From contig JASLRT010000032.1 in assembly GCA_030743815.1 (NCBI GenBank), positions 1 to 45,412 of the forward strand: a stretch of 45,412 bases of DNA, in the 5' to 3' direction. This DNA comes from Candidatus Neomarinimicrobiota bacterium. GTDB lineage: Bacteria > Fidelibacterota > Marinisomatia > Marinisomatales > S15-B10. The first letter of the stretch is position 1, and each line of letters begins with the position of its first letter. The translations under genes were made by a program, and so were the position numbers. The notes under the pieces were generated by a model. It was not told the origin of the DNA, did not search any database, and was given only the letters and a program-made list of their open reading frames with translations. This document shows positions 1 through 7,906 of the stretch, one piece after another.

Positions 1-651
1 CACGATGGGGCGTGATGACAGTGTGTGGGGACAGATAGGGGTCACCGTAAAGAGGGAAAGTACCGGTGTTATGATGGGTCCGCCAGCGGCGAGATTGTAG
101 GCCGTGCTGCCGGTAGGGGTCGAAATGATGAGACCGTCCGCCGAGTAGGAAGTGACGAGCCGCCCGCCGGTGTAGAGTGAACACTTCATCAGACGGAAGC
201 CTTCTCCTATATCAATGACGAGATCGTTCAGGGCGGTTACGGCTTTATTCCCATCGTCAATCTTTGCCGAAATCACCATCCTCGGATAAGTAGTATAGTT
301 CCCTTCAATAACTGATTCGAGGCGCGAATAGAGATTCTCCACCGTCCCTTCCGCCAGAAATCCAAAGCCGCCCAGATGAACCCCCAGAATGGGCGTCTGG
401 CGCGCGCCCACGGCCCTGGCCGCCGAGAGGATGGTGCCGTCTCCCCCCATAGCAAACAGGAAATCCAGTTTCAAGAAATCGTCCGCCGACTCTATAACGG
501 AATAGTGATGGCTCTGCTTCTCTTGCCAGAGAGTTTCGATTCTCTGCGTGAGATAGACTTCCTGTCCGCGATCCTGAAGCCATGGCAGCACCTCTGGTAG
601 AAGATCCCAGAAGGACTGTTTACTGGTGTTGGCCCAGATTCCGATGTTCAT
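1..651 (-). CDS. nadK: NAD kinase, C-terminus missing (runs off window)
   Basis: ATP-NAD kinase phosphorylates NAD to NADP in the cytosol. I translated the minus strand from the ATG at 651 and found 217 open codons to the window edge. The product shows the family hallmarks: GGDGT near residue 70 (ATP/phosphate binding), an NDLVI segment matching the conserved NE/ND motif, and [15 protein letters not shown], the NAD-binding signature. Bacterial NadK is usually about 280-300 residues, so roughly the last quarter lies outside. The start is 3 bp after the xseB stop codon, so it is the last visible member of the xseA-xseB-nadK run. The identification is secure. Confidence 0.93.
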   Translation of the reverse strand, partial: MNIGIWANTSKQSFWDLLPEVLPWLQDRGQEVYLTQRIETLWQEKQSHHYSVIESADDFLKLDFLFAMGGDGTILSAARAVGARQTPILGVHLGGFGFLAEGTVENLYSRLESVIEGNYTTYPRMVISAKIDDGNKAVTALNDLVIDIGEGFRLMKCSLYTGGRLVTSYSADGLIISTPTGSTAYNLAAGGPIITPVLSLFTVTPICPHTLSSRPIV

Positions 652-654
652 TAC

Positions 655-888
655 TTAGGATTCCAACTCGCTATCGTCTCCATCACCCTCATTCTGCGTC
701 AAGACTATGATCTTTTTCTCTGCCTCCTCCAGCCTTGAACGGCACATTTTTGTCAACTCGGTTCCTTCCTCAAATAGCGCCAAACTCTCCTCGATAGAAA
801 TTGCGCTATCTTCAAGCTGTTTCACGATCTCTTCCAGCCGGGTCATAGCTTGCTCGAAGCTCATATCGCTCTTCTTTGCCATAATCAA
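655..888 (-). CDS. xseB: Exodeoxyribonuclease VII small subunit
   Basis: This 77-residue protein fits XseB, the small subunit that joins several copies to one XseA to form exonuclease VII, which degrades single-stranded DNA to oligonucleotides. It has the typical compact helical hairpin: an early FEQAMTRLEEIVKQLE helix, then SIEESLALFEEG and a basic coiled stretch, ending in an acidic tail. It begins 19 bp after the xseA stop and ends 3 bp before nadK, so the three are very likely one transcript. The length matches the family. Confidence 0.93.
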   Translation of the reverse strand: MIMAKKSDMSFEQAMTRLEEIVKQLEDSAISIEESLALFEEGTELTKMCRSRLEEAEKKIIVLTQNEGDGDDSELES

Positions 889-907
889 TTGTCCTTTTTC
901 TGACAGA

Positions 908-2158
908 TCAACTGCTGTCGGGACCGTCAGATTTAATCTTCTTTACGTCGGCCTCAATTTCGCCATCTGACATCAGAAGTCCAAACTTCTCGCCAATTTC
1001 GAACGATTCCACTTTATTCACCACCTGTTTTTGCGGCAGCTTATAGGCCACCGAGTATCCTCGCGCCAGAACGCTCCGCGGACTCACAGCCAAAAGCCGT
1101 TCGCTCATTCCCTGAAATCTTGATTGCTCCATACTGAGCACGAACTGTATCTGCTGCGAGAGCCGATCACTCATCTCGCCCAGGCGCTGCCGTTTCTGAT
1201 CGATAAGTACGCCCGGCTGCTGGAAACCGTAACGTGAAGTGACGGCGTCCAACTGTTGCCACAAAGTATGCAGTCTTGACCGCATCGCTTCGCGCGACCG
1301 CCTGCCTGTCTCATCAAGGAAACTGATGATTTCCTTCTTTGACGGTGAAACCAGTTCGGCCGCAGCTGACGGCGTAGGTGCTCTCAGATCAGCCACAAAA
1401 TCGGCAATAGTGAAATCTGTTTCATGTCCCACGGCCGAGATGACGGGGATAGGGCAGTCGGCCAGAGCTCGAGCCACCTTTTCCTCGTTGAATGACCACA
1501 GATCCTCCATCGATCCGCCACCCCGCCCAACGATGAGTACATCGACGCCTGCGGAAACCGTCAACTGTCTCACCGCTGCCACGATATCATCAGCTGCCTC
1601 CTCCCCCTGCACCTTGGTGGGACGTATGATCACCTCAACATGGGGTGAGCGCCGCGATAGCACATTCTTGATATCCTCAACCGCCGCTCCGGATCCCGAC
1701 GTGACAACACCGACGGAAAAGGGGAAAGACGGAAGGGGCTGCTTTCTCTCGTCATCAAAAAGTCCCTCCTCAGCGAGCTTCTTTTTCAAAGCCTCAAAAG
1801 CGAGGTAGAGAGTCCCCAGACCGGCCGGCTCCATCTGCCGCACCACAAGCTGATAGACACCTCGTGCTTCGTAAACAGAGATGTCTCCCTGCGCCAGCAC
1901 TTTCATCCCGTCTTCTGGGGTGAATCTGAGATACCGGTTGTGCCCTCTGAACATAACCGCCTTCAGTTCCGCACCTTCGTCCTTCAGCGTGAAGTACATG
2001 TGGCCCGAGGTGTGATGTTTGAAATTAGAAATCTCCCCTTCTATCCATACGGCTGGAAACGCCCCCGCCAGCAACGCTTTGATCTCGGCTGTAATCTGAG
2101 AGACAGAAAAGACCTGGGCTGAGGTCACCGAAGAACTCTCTATTAAATCGTCAATCAT
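908..2158 (-). CDS. xseA: Exodeoxyribonuclease VII large subunit
   Basis: XseA is the catalytic subunit of exonuclease VII. The 416-residue product has an N-terminal OB-fold for ssDNA (about 15-110; FPAVWIEGEISNF and GHMYFTLKD), then the Exonuc_VII_L catalytic region with VGVVTSGSGAAVEDI, LIVGRGGGSMEDLWSFNEE, and the SAVGHETDFTIADFVADLRAPTPSAAAEL block. The helical C-terminal part carries the usual LARGYSV segment. Length and order of motifs are standard. It lies directly upstream of xseB, 37 bp after the S1/P1-like nuclease gene, so two nuclease functions are side by side. Confidence 0.95.
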   Translation of the reverse strand: MIDDLIESSSVTSAQVFSVSQITAEIKALLAGAFPAVWIEGEISNFKHHTSGHMYFTLKDEGAELKAVMFRGHNRYLRFTPEDGMKVLAQGDISVYEARGVYQLVVRQMEPAGLGTLYLAFEALKKKLAEEGLFDDERKQPLPSFPFSVGVVTSGSGAAVEDIKNVLSRRSPHVEVIIRPTKVQGEEAADDIVAAVRQLTVSAGVDVLIVGRGGGSMEDLWSFNEEKVARALADCPIPVISAVGHETDFTIADFVADLRAPTPSAAAELVSPSKKEIISFLDETGRRSREAMRSRLHTLWQQLDAVTSRYGFQQPGVLIDQKRQRLGEMSDRLSQQIQFVLSMEQSRFQGMSERLLAVSPRSVLARGYSVAYKLPQKQVVNKVESFEIGEKFGLLMSDGEIEADVKKIKSDGPDSS

Positions 2159-2195
2159 ATGCCAATTCCCGGATCGAATGCCTCCTGATAAACAG

Positions 2196-3080
2196 CTACG
2201 GTTGCGGTGGAGACGGACTACCCGCCTTCAGCCAAGCCGAATACCAGAATGACGCAACCCGCAGTGTTGCAAGCTCCATCCTCTTCTCAGCCAGTTTCCC
2301 GCTCTTTCTATAAAGTATCTTCAGGTAAGGCGTCCCTTCAAGGGAAAAATCCAAGTCAGCAATCTTACCTCTTATATCCTCCGGCACACTTCTCCTCGCC
2401 CGGGAATCGGCCCTCAGGATGCGCTTATGACAGCGGTAAGACTCCCTTACAATCCTGAATGCCACTTCAACGGGTTCTTCCACGGAGAACAACTTGCCGT
2501 ACGTATTCACCCGCTGCAGAAGATATAGATCAACCATATCTTTCTCCCACCGTTTATGAACACCTTCATTGCCGGTAAGCTGACCGTTGTGGTTATCAAC
2601 CGTATGCAACGGCATGTGAATATCTGCGACGTAGTGCCCGAGTGCCGCGGCGGTGAGCCACGACTCTTCCCACTCACCCGCAGTGAACTCCTCTACGAGC
2701 CGATTGAAGTACGATTCGATGCGCCACGGGGCTGTCCCCCACTGTTTCACCTCGTCTGCGCCGTATTTATCTACCAGCAGCTGCCAGTCTCTCGGGATAT
2801 TTCTGAAAGGGTAACGGTCATAGAGATCGGTATCAATAAAATGACCGTGCCTTTCTTCGGGGTAGTTCATAGGATCGAGACGCCACAGGTCAGGATCGAC
2901 AGAATGGACGGAAACATAGTCCACATGTTTGCTAAAGTAGATACCTATCTCTTGCGGCAGCTGTTCCACAGCCCGGCGATTTATCAACTTGTGACCTTCG
3001 AATCCCCACCCCTTTATTATCCCGGGAATGAGCAACAGGGATAAAACAGCAACGGTACGGATGGAATGGATAGGGTTCAT
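2196..3080 (-). CDS. Secreted S1/P1-type (zinc-dependent) nuclease family protein
   Basis: From the ATG at 3080 the product is 294 residues with a clear signal peptide (about 1-24). The probable mature N-terminus is tryptophan (WGFEGHK). In S1/P1 nucleases the N-terminal Trp and the following His bind the zinc cluster. Other candidate ligands are D62/D64, H80, H149 and D153 in GHYVADIHMPLH, H159 and H175. The position equivalent to the last Asp ligand appears to be Glu179 (VHKRWE). I infer a periplasmic or secreted single-strand nuclease/3'-nucleotidase. A longer reading frame opens upstream but would overlap the bS22 gene and bury the signal peptide, so I chose the internal ATG. It sits 25 bp after bS22 and just before xseA. 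Confidence 0.8.
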   Translation of the reverse strand: MNPIHSIRTVAVLSLLLIPGIIKGWGFEGHKLINRRAVEQLPQEIGIYFSKHVDYVSVHSVDPDLWRLDPMNYPEERHGHFIDTDLYDRYPFRNIPRDWQLLVDKYGADEVKQWGTAPWRIESYFNRLVEEFTAGEWEESWLTAAALGHYVADIHMPLHTVDNHNGQLTGNEGVHKRWEKDMVDLYLLQRVNTYGKLFSVEEPVEVAFRIVRESYRCHKRILRADSRARRSVPEDIRGKIADLDFSLEGTPYLKILYRKSGKLAEKRMELATLRVASFWYSAWLKAGSPSPPQP

Positions 3081-3105
3081 CCCCCGCAGGCGGTCAAACC
3101 AGCGG

Positions 3106-3201
3106 CTATTTGATTTTCTTTTTATGTCTGTTTCGGCGCAGACGCTTTTTCCGCTTGTGAGTGGAAATCTTGCGTCTCTTTCTCTTTTTGCCACACGGCA
3201 T
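3106..3201 (-). CDS. bS22-like ribosomal protein (AURKAIP1/COX24 domain)
   Basis: This is a 31-residue, extremely basic protein that is easy to miss. It reads MPCGKKRKRRKISTHKRKKR and then further Arg/Lys/His to the stop. Its KRKR..K(I/M)..HK(R)KKR..RNRHKKK pattern is that of the AURKAIP1/COX24-domain small ribosomal proteins (bS22) known in Bacteroidota and relatives. An AGGAG ribosome-binding site lies about 9 nt before the ATG at 3201. It sits 12 bp after the HU stop and 25 bp before the nuclease start, so it is probably co-transcribed with both. I identified it by pattern memory only. Confidence 0.85.
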   Translation of the reverse strand: MPCGKKRKRRKISTHKRKKRLRRNRHKKKIK

Positions 3202-3213
3202 ACAGATAATCTC

Positions 3214-3501
3214 CTAGTTCATGAGAGCATCGTTAACAGCTGCTCTGACCAGACCGGAAGCTTTAAAGGTAGGTACATATCTTTCAGGCAGATTGACGAT
3301 CTCACCAGTTCCCGGGTTCCTTGCTTTTCTCGGATCCCGCTTCTTGACTCCGAAAGTACCGAAGCCTCTCAGTTCAACCCTGTCATTTCGTTTGAGGGCC
3401 GAAATAATAGTTGTCATAATACCTTCCATAACCGTTTCCGTCTCCACCTTGGTAAGTCCGGTGGCGTGGGCCACGGTGTTGACAATCTCAGCTTTTGTCA
3501 C
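3214..3501 (-). CDS. HU/IHF-family DNA-binding protein
   Basis: HU-family proteins are small dimeric proteins that bend and compact DNA. The product has the family plan: an N-terminal helical part (VTKAEIVNTVAHATGL), the conserved RVELRGFGTFGVKKRDPRKARNPGTGE beta-arm region with the Pro of the DNA-intercalating tip, and a C-terminal helix. I prefer the GTG at 3501 (95 residues, beginning VTKAEIV as most HU proteins do) over the upstream ATG at 3516, because GGAGG lies 7 nt before the GTG while the ATG has no ribosome-binding site. Whether it is HU or an IHF subunit cannot be told from the window. Confidence 0.93.
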   Translation of the reverse strand: MTKAEIVNTVAHATGLTKVETETVMEGIMTTIISALKRNDRVELRGFGTFGVKKRDPRKARNPGTGEIVNLPERYVPTFKASGLVRAAVNDALMN

Positions 3502-3540
3502 AGTTCTTTCCTCCATTCATCACTTGTTCACAAACCGATT

Positions 3541-5382
3541 CTATCCCTGCCGAATATAAATGACCAGCTTCTGACCTGGTAAAATAAAGTCACTATTCCT
3601 GATGTTGTTCCAGCGGCGTACCTTGCTCAACGGTACACGATATCTCTCTGCAATTTGACCGAGGGTATCCCCATAACGAACAGTATAAACTTCCTTGTTG
3701 AATCCCCCCTTGCTCCCGGTGGTCTGTTGCGCTGATCCCACGGGGACAGCCAGCTTTTGACCCGGAAAAATGTAATCGCCATACCGCAATCTGTTCAGCT
3801 GGCGAATACGCCGGGCGCTGGTTGCGTAGCGCATGGCAATGTGACCCAGAGTATCACCCTTTCTCACAATATACCTGGTGGTGTTTTGCCCGCCTGAAGA
3901 AGCAACAGACGCCATGATAGTGCGTGCGGAAGAGGGAACAGGAATGGTGAGCTTCTGTCCGATCTGGAGCCGGTGATAATTCCTGATTTTGTTCACAGAA
4001 GCAATATTGTGAGTAGAGACACGATATTTCTTCGCTATGTATGACAGATTCTCTCCCCTCTTCACGATGTGAACCTGGTACTGCGGCGCAAATCTCTGAT
4101 TCTCATCTAAGGAATTAAAGGCGGCCACAAAGGTTTCTTTCTTGCCTTTGGGGATTCGCAAATTGTAGCTTCCGTTGGGTGGAGTGGCAAACTGCCGCAA
4201 CTGCGGATTAAAGGATTTCAAATTTTCCACAGAGATTCCGGCGCATCTCGCCAGCACAGAAAGATCGGCGCTCTTCTCTATCTCAACTTCATCAAATTGC
4301 AGCGGAGAAGCCGTCGGCTGCTTGAAACCGTATTGCTCTGGATTTCTGGTGAGGATGGCCGTCGCCAGAAATGTCGGCACATGGTTGCGAGTTTCACGAG
4401 GCAGTGAATTGAGCCTCCAGAAGTCCTGCGTCTGGTGGAGACGAATCGCACGGTGGACGCGGGCGGAACCTGCATTGTAGGCCGCTAGAGCAAGATACCA
4501 GTCATCAAATTCGATAAACAGATCTTTCAGGTACTTGGCTGCCGATTCGGTAGACTTCACCGGATCGCGCCGTTCATCGATCCACCAGGTCCGCTCCAGT
4601 CCGTACAGCTTGGCCGTGGAAGAGATAAACTGCCACATTCCCACCGCATGAGCTCTCGAATAGGCTCTCGGATTCAGACCGCTCTCCACCATGGCGTGAT
4701 AGATCAGCTCCTCAGGAAGTTCATTCTCATCGAGGATCCCCGTTATAAGATCCTTGTAGACCGGAAACCGTGCCAACCAATCATCAAAACTCGGCTTACC
4801 TCTAGTCTGGAAAAACTTGATTGCCCTCTCTACCCTGCTGTTGAGAACCAGTGGAATATGCCCGTCCCTGTCATCGATCACCTGAAACGTTGAGCCGTTG
4901 ACCTCAATCTCGAGAGGTCGCAGATACTGGGACAACTCCTCCTTCAGACTCGCCATGGCGATGGGCGTCTCTGTTTTATCCACAGTAATGAAATGATTTT
5001 CATATGAAAAGAGGAGTGTCTCTTCAAACCGGTCATACTCCTCCTGGTCATCTTCGGACATCTCCCCCAGCTGCTCAGCCTCCATCAACATTTCGACAAT
5101 CTTTTCGATGAGGTAGATTACTTCCAGCGAATCACCGTGCTGGTCGGCAATCATCGCTTCTGCATAGAGGCTCTTTACATCCGACAGAATAAGAGGGAAA
5201 CGGTTGACTCCGTTGAGACTGCCGTTTTCATTGAGCGGAATGAGGTCAGATCCCACTCCTGTCTCTCCGGTCCCGACTGTATCAGATGCAGCATCGCCCT
5301 GATGAAACGCCGCAAGACAGACTGATGCGCTGACGACAATGGCCACACCCACTTGCTGTAGTATCTCTTTTCCGTACAACAT
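3541..5382 (-). CDS. MltD-like lytic murein transglycosylase with three LysM domains
   Basis: This 613-residue exported enzyme should cleave peptidoglycan glycan strands with 1,6-anhydro ends. A signal peptide covers about 1-32. The transglycosylase (SLT) domain covers about 220-330, with catalytic Glu233 in MVESGLNPRAYS, then GMWQF and ALAAYNAG. Three LysM peptidoglycan-binding repeats lie at about 436-481, 503-547 and 565-609, each with GDTLG/GENLS and GQKL signatures. The order signal-SLT-LysM matches MltD. It lies 39 bp upstream of the HU start, and a promoter-like sequence precedes it inside the end of rfaE2. Confidence 0.93.
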   Translation of the reverse strand: MLYGKEILQQVGVAIVVSASVCLAAFHQGDAASDTVGTGETGVGSDLIPLNENGSLNGVNRFPLILSDVKSLYAEAMIADQHGDSLEVIYLIEKIVEMLMEAEQLGEMSEDDQEEYDRFEETLLFSYENHFITVDKTETPIAMASLKEELSQYLRPLEIEVNGSTFQVIDDRDGHIPLVLNSRVERAIKFFQTRGKPSFDDWLARFPVYKDLITGILDENELPEELIYHAMVESGLNPRAYSRAHAVGMWQFISSTAKLYGLERTWWIDERRDPVKSTESAAKYLKDLFIEFDDWYLALAAYNAGSARVHRAIRLHQTQDFWRLNSLPRETRNHVPTFLATAILTRNPEQYGFKQPTASPLQFDEVEIEKSADLSVLARCAGISVENLKSFNPQLRQFATPPNGSYNLRIPKGKKETFVAAFNSLDENQRFAPQYQVHIVKRGENLSYIAKKYRVSTHNIASVNKIRNYHRLQIGQKLTIPVPSSARTIMASVASSGGQNTTRYIVRKGDTLGHIAMRYATSARRIRQLNRLRYGDYIFPGQKLAVPVGSAQQTTGSKGGFNKEVYTVRYGDTLGQIAERYRVPLSKVRRWNNIRNSDFILPGQKLVIYIRQG

Positions 5383-5402
5383 TTCTCTAAAATCCGCGCG
5401 CG

Positions 5403-5432
5403 AACTTACTTGAAATGGAAACGAGGTGTCAA
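5403..5432 (-). promoter_or_regulatory. Putative sigma70-type promoter for the lytic transglycosylase/HU operon
   Basis: On the minus strand TTGACA (5427-5432) is followed after 18 bp by TAAGTT (5403-5408), 21 bp upstream of the ATG at 5382. The -35 hexamer overlaps the rfaE2 stop codon. The pair matches the putative btuB promoter exactly in both hexamers and spacer, which strengthens both calls. Confidence 0.5.
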
Positions 5433-5914
5433 CTCTTTTCCCCGCCAGCGTTTACCACGATTTTTTCGATGATTGAGCGTGTGGCCCGTCCCTCTAAGAG
5501 CGGAACCCTCACCACGCGCCCGCCCCAGGAAATCACTTCCGCTCCACCCACGATTTCATCTTCACCGTAATCCGATCCTTTAACCAGAACGTCAGGCTTC
5601 AACTTCGTCACGAGCAACAACGGTGTATCGTCATCGAATAGGGTCACGTGATCCACCATGGCGAGCGCATCGATGATGACAGCCCTGTCTTCCTCAGCGA
5701 TAACGGGGCGTCCCGCCCCTTTCAGTTTTCTCACCGACCCATCACTATTGATTCCCACAAGGAGAACATCCCCTGCGGACTTCGCCGCTTTCAGCAGTTC
5801 AATATGACCGCGGTGGATCAGGTCGAAACAGCCGTTAGTGAATACAACTGTCTTGCCGTCGCCCTGAAGTTCAGCGGCGCGGGCGGCCATATCTTCATGA
5901 GTCAGAATCGCCAC
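5429..5914 (-). CDS. rfaE2: D-glycero-beta-D-manno-heptose 1-phosphate adenylyltransferase
   Basis: This is a 161-residue nucleotidyltransferase, the stand-alone form of the C-terminal half of HldE. It transfers AMP to heptose 1-phosphate to make ADP-heptose for the lipopolysaccharide inner core. It shows the cytidylyltransferase-like fold signature TNGCFDLIHRGHIELL with the HxGH-type motif (HRGH), then LLVGINSD and a late GRATRSIIEKI segment with the conserved Thr-Arg-Ser. No kinase (HldE N-terminal) domain is present, so that activity must be encoded elsewhere. The GTG start at 5914 directly follows the TAA of the DUF2851 gene. Confidence 0.9.
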   Translation of the reverse strand: MAILTHEDMAARAAELQGDGKTVVFTNGCFDLIHRGHIELLKAAKSAGDVLLVGINSDGSVRKLKGAGRPVIAEEDRAVIIDALAMVDHVTLFDDDTPLLLVTKLKPDVLVKGSDYGEDEIVGGAEVISWGGRVVRVPLLEGRATRSIIEKIVVNAGGEKS

Positions 5915-7108
5915 TTAACTCTTCAGGGGACAGAATTCACAAAGATCGGGGTGACAGTAACGCTCACGCAGGACAAGAAGGCCCTGCTGCGCCCCGAAGT
6001 TGGTCAGCACTTTGCGCGGCAGGAGGGAAGCAAAGTGGCGCCACAGTTGGGCATAGCTGTAATTAAGATTGATACTAAACCACTTCTCAAAAAGGGATGT
6101 GGCATAACTCTGCCTCTGCTGCACCCAGGCGCTGCGAAACGGCAGGATTACATTCCCGAGCCACTCCCCGCACCACCCCTTGCCGGGCAAGCTGTCGCCA
6201 AATCGATGCACAAGATCCTTTACACTGGGAGCAGAACCGTCGCACCACGGCCGCCACCCCGTCAGAAGATGAGATACAATAACAGCACCAAACGCAAGTC
6301 TCACCTCGGGCCTGGCCGCCGGACGAATTGATTTTCTATGCCACGCTTCTGGCGCCACCGCGGCTCCACTCTCCGCATAAGCTTGGGACAATTTTCCGTC
6401 GTTACATAACCCCGCCTGCACTTGCAGGACGGTCTCTATCTCTGCTACACTTCCACACCGGCGTAACTGCTGCAGCGACGTCCGCTGCGCAAGGTCAGCA
6501 AACTGACTCTCATTCCCCTTCAGCCCCAAGGCTCTAAAACTTGCGCGGTAGAAAGCCGCTTGTGGGGATCCGGCTTGGCGCTGCGCCGTCCCCATGTCTG
6601 AAACCTTACTGACCCATCTGCCGTAAGCCAGCGATTTGAGTCTATCTGTGATAACATTTTCAGCTTCTATTTCTCCCAGCTGACAGAGAGGAAGCGACAC
6701 AGGCGCCCGCAGCGGGAGCTGTGCCACAACGGCCGGAACAGACAGTCCTGCCACGGTTTTTTCACGTTCATTGCCGCACTTTGCAATAAGATGCAGTATC
6801 ACATTCTTGTAGCGGTGATCCCTGTGATGACCGTGCTCAGACCAGCCTCTCTCCCGCAGATGACATTCAATATCTCCCGTCAGGAGTTGTGACCCCAGCA
6901 GCACGGTGGCCCCCCTGATATCGGGACCGTCGTAAGGATTGACATTGCCGGCATCGAAAACGTAAACCGGCACAGCATCAGTGGTAGACAGGCGGCCTGT
7001 ACCATTGGCAAACCACCACTTTACAATCTCGTCCTCAGATCCGTAGACGGAAGGAGCAGGAGAAGAGATAGAGGAGCGGGTTTGGAGCGAAGGAGTAAAG
7101 AAAATCAC
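5915..7108 (-). CDS. DUF2851 family protein
   Basis: The 397-residue product resembles the DUF2851 family found in Bacteroidota and relatives, whose function I do not know. Recognisable parts are the VYVFDAGNVNPYDGPDI stretch near the N-terminus, the GDIECHLRERGWSEHGHHRDHRYKNVILHLI block with several His/Asp residues, and a Cys-rich end (CHPDLCEFCPLKS). No signal peptide or membrane helices are evident, so it is probably cytosolic. The GTG start at 7108 overlaps the plsC stop codon (GTGA), a sign of translational coupling. The His-rich GDIECH...H...H block could bind metal; that is inference. Confidence 0.78.
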   Translation of the reverse strand: MIFFTPSLQTRSSISSPAPSVYGSEDEIVKWWFANGTGRLSTTDAVPVYVFDAGNVNPYDGPDIRGATVLLGSQLLTGDIECHLRERGWSEHGHHRDHRYKNVILHLIAKCGNEREKTVAGLSVPAVVAQLPLRAPVSLPLCQLGEIEAENVITDRLKSLAYGRWVSKVSDMGTAQRQAGSPQAAFYRASFRALGLKGNESQFADLAQRTSLQQLRRCGSVAEIETVLQVQAGLCNDGKLSQAYAESGAAVAPEAWHRKSIRPAARPEVRLAFGAVIVSHLLTGWRPWCDGSAPSVKDLVHRFGDSLPGKGWCGEWLGNVILPFRSAWVQQRQSYATSLFEKWFSINLNYSYAQLWRHFASLLPRKVLTNFGAQQGLLVLRERYCHPDLCEFCPLKS

Positions 7109-7851
7109 GCCGTTGCCGTACCCGATTGTGGTGCGTTGTCTGCCAGCCAGCCGTTCTTAAGAGAGACAACTTCGGTTCTCACATGGTCGGCAAACTCTTT
7201 CTTGCTCTTACCTTGCCAAAGACTGGGATCGATAGGGCGACCCAACCGCATCTCAACTTCCCCCTCTTTCAGCCATAGAGATTTCTTTGCCAAGACGTCT
7301 CTTGTGCCACACTGTGCCACCGGAACAACGGCCATACCGAGATCTAGTGCCAGTCCGAGCCCCCCCTTTTTGAACTGATGGATTTCACCATCAGGACTTC
7401 TGGTCCCCTCGGGAAACAGGATAATTGAACGCGGGTTTCTTGCCAGAGAATTCGACGCCTCCTTGAGCGACACTACGGCCCGATTACTATCATGTCGATC
7501 GACGAATATGTGCCTAGCACCCATCATGGCCCAGCCGAGAATAGGTACTTTCTTCAGCTCAATCTTGGCTATGGATACAATATGATAAGGCAGCAGGCCA
7601 AAAACAAGGGGAACATCGAAAGAACTCTCATGATTTGAAGCAAAGATGTAGTTCTCCCTTCGATCGAGATATTCAAGCCCGGTCACCCGGTAGCGTATGC
7701 CGCTCACCACCAGCAGAATCATTGCCCACAGCCGTGCCAGTTTAGCAATCATTTTACCTCTTAAATCGACTATACCGATAACGATAGCCGTAGTTCCCAG
7801 TACCGTTGTCACCAGAATGTAGACTACTATGAAGAGAACAGCCTGAAGCAA
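7105..7851 (-). CDS. plsC: 1-acyl-sn-glycerol-3-phosphate acyltransferase (PlsC family)
   Basis: PlsC acylates lysophosphatidic acid to phosphatidic acid at the inner membrane. The 248-residue protein has a hydrophobic N-terminus (about 1-25, with a second hydrophobic stretch near 37-50), the catalytic HX4D box in ASNHESSFDVPLV, and the acceptor-binding FPEGTRSPDG box. The start is a TTG at 7851; the frame closes four codons upstream at a TAG, no ATG lies between, and an AGGG element lies about 8 nt before it. It overlaps the DUF2851 gene by 4 bp. Confidence 0.92.
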   Translation of the reverse strand: MLQAVLFIVVYILVTTVLGTTAIVIGIVDLRGKMIAKLARLWAMILLVVSGIRYRVTGLEYLDRRENYIFASNHESSFDVPLVFGLLPYHIVSIAKIELKKVPILGWAMMGARHIFVDRHDSNRAVVSLKEASNSLARNPRSIILFPEGTRSPDGEIHQFKKGGLGLALDLGMAVVPVAQCGTRDVLAKKSLWLKEGEVEMRLGRPIDPSLWQGKSKKEFADHVRTEVVSLKNGWLADNAPQSGTATA

Positions 7852-7906
7852 TGGGTTACCCTATCGCTTTTCCGGAGACTGAACGAAAATGAGATCTCAT
7901 CTCTAC

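Noticed and set aside
1239-1808. 189-codon plus-strand open frame
   Set aside because: Wholly antisense to xseA; Ser/Thr-rich shadow translation without motifs.
3028-3582. 184-codon plus-strand open frame
   Set aside because: It lies antisense to HU, bS22 and the nuclease start, has no recognisable domain, and the opposite strand is fully explained by genes with motifs.
5648-6331. 227-codon plus-strand open frame
   Set aside because: Antisense to rfaE2 and the DUF2851 gene; low-complexity, Pro/Arg-rich translation typical of a shadow frame.
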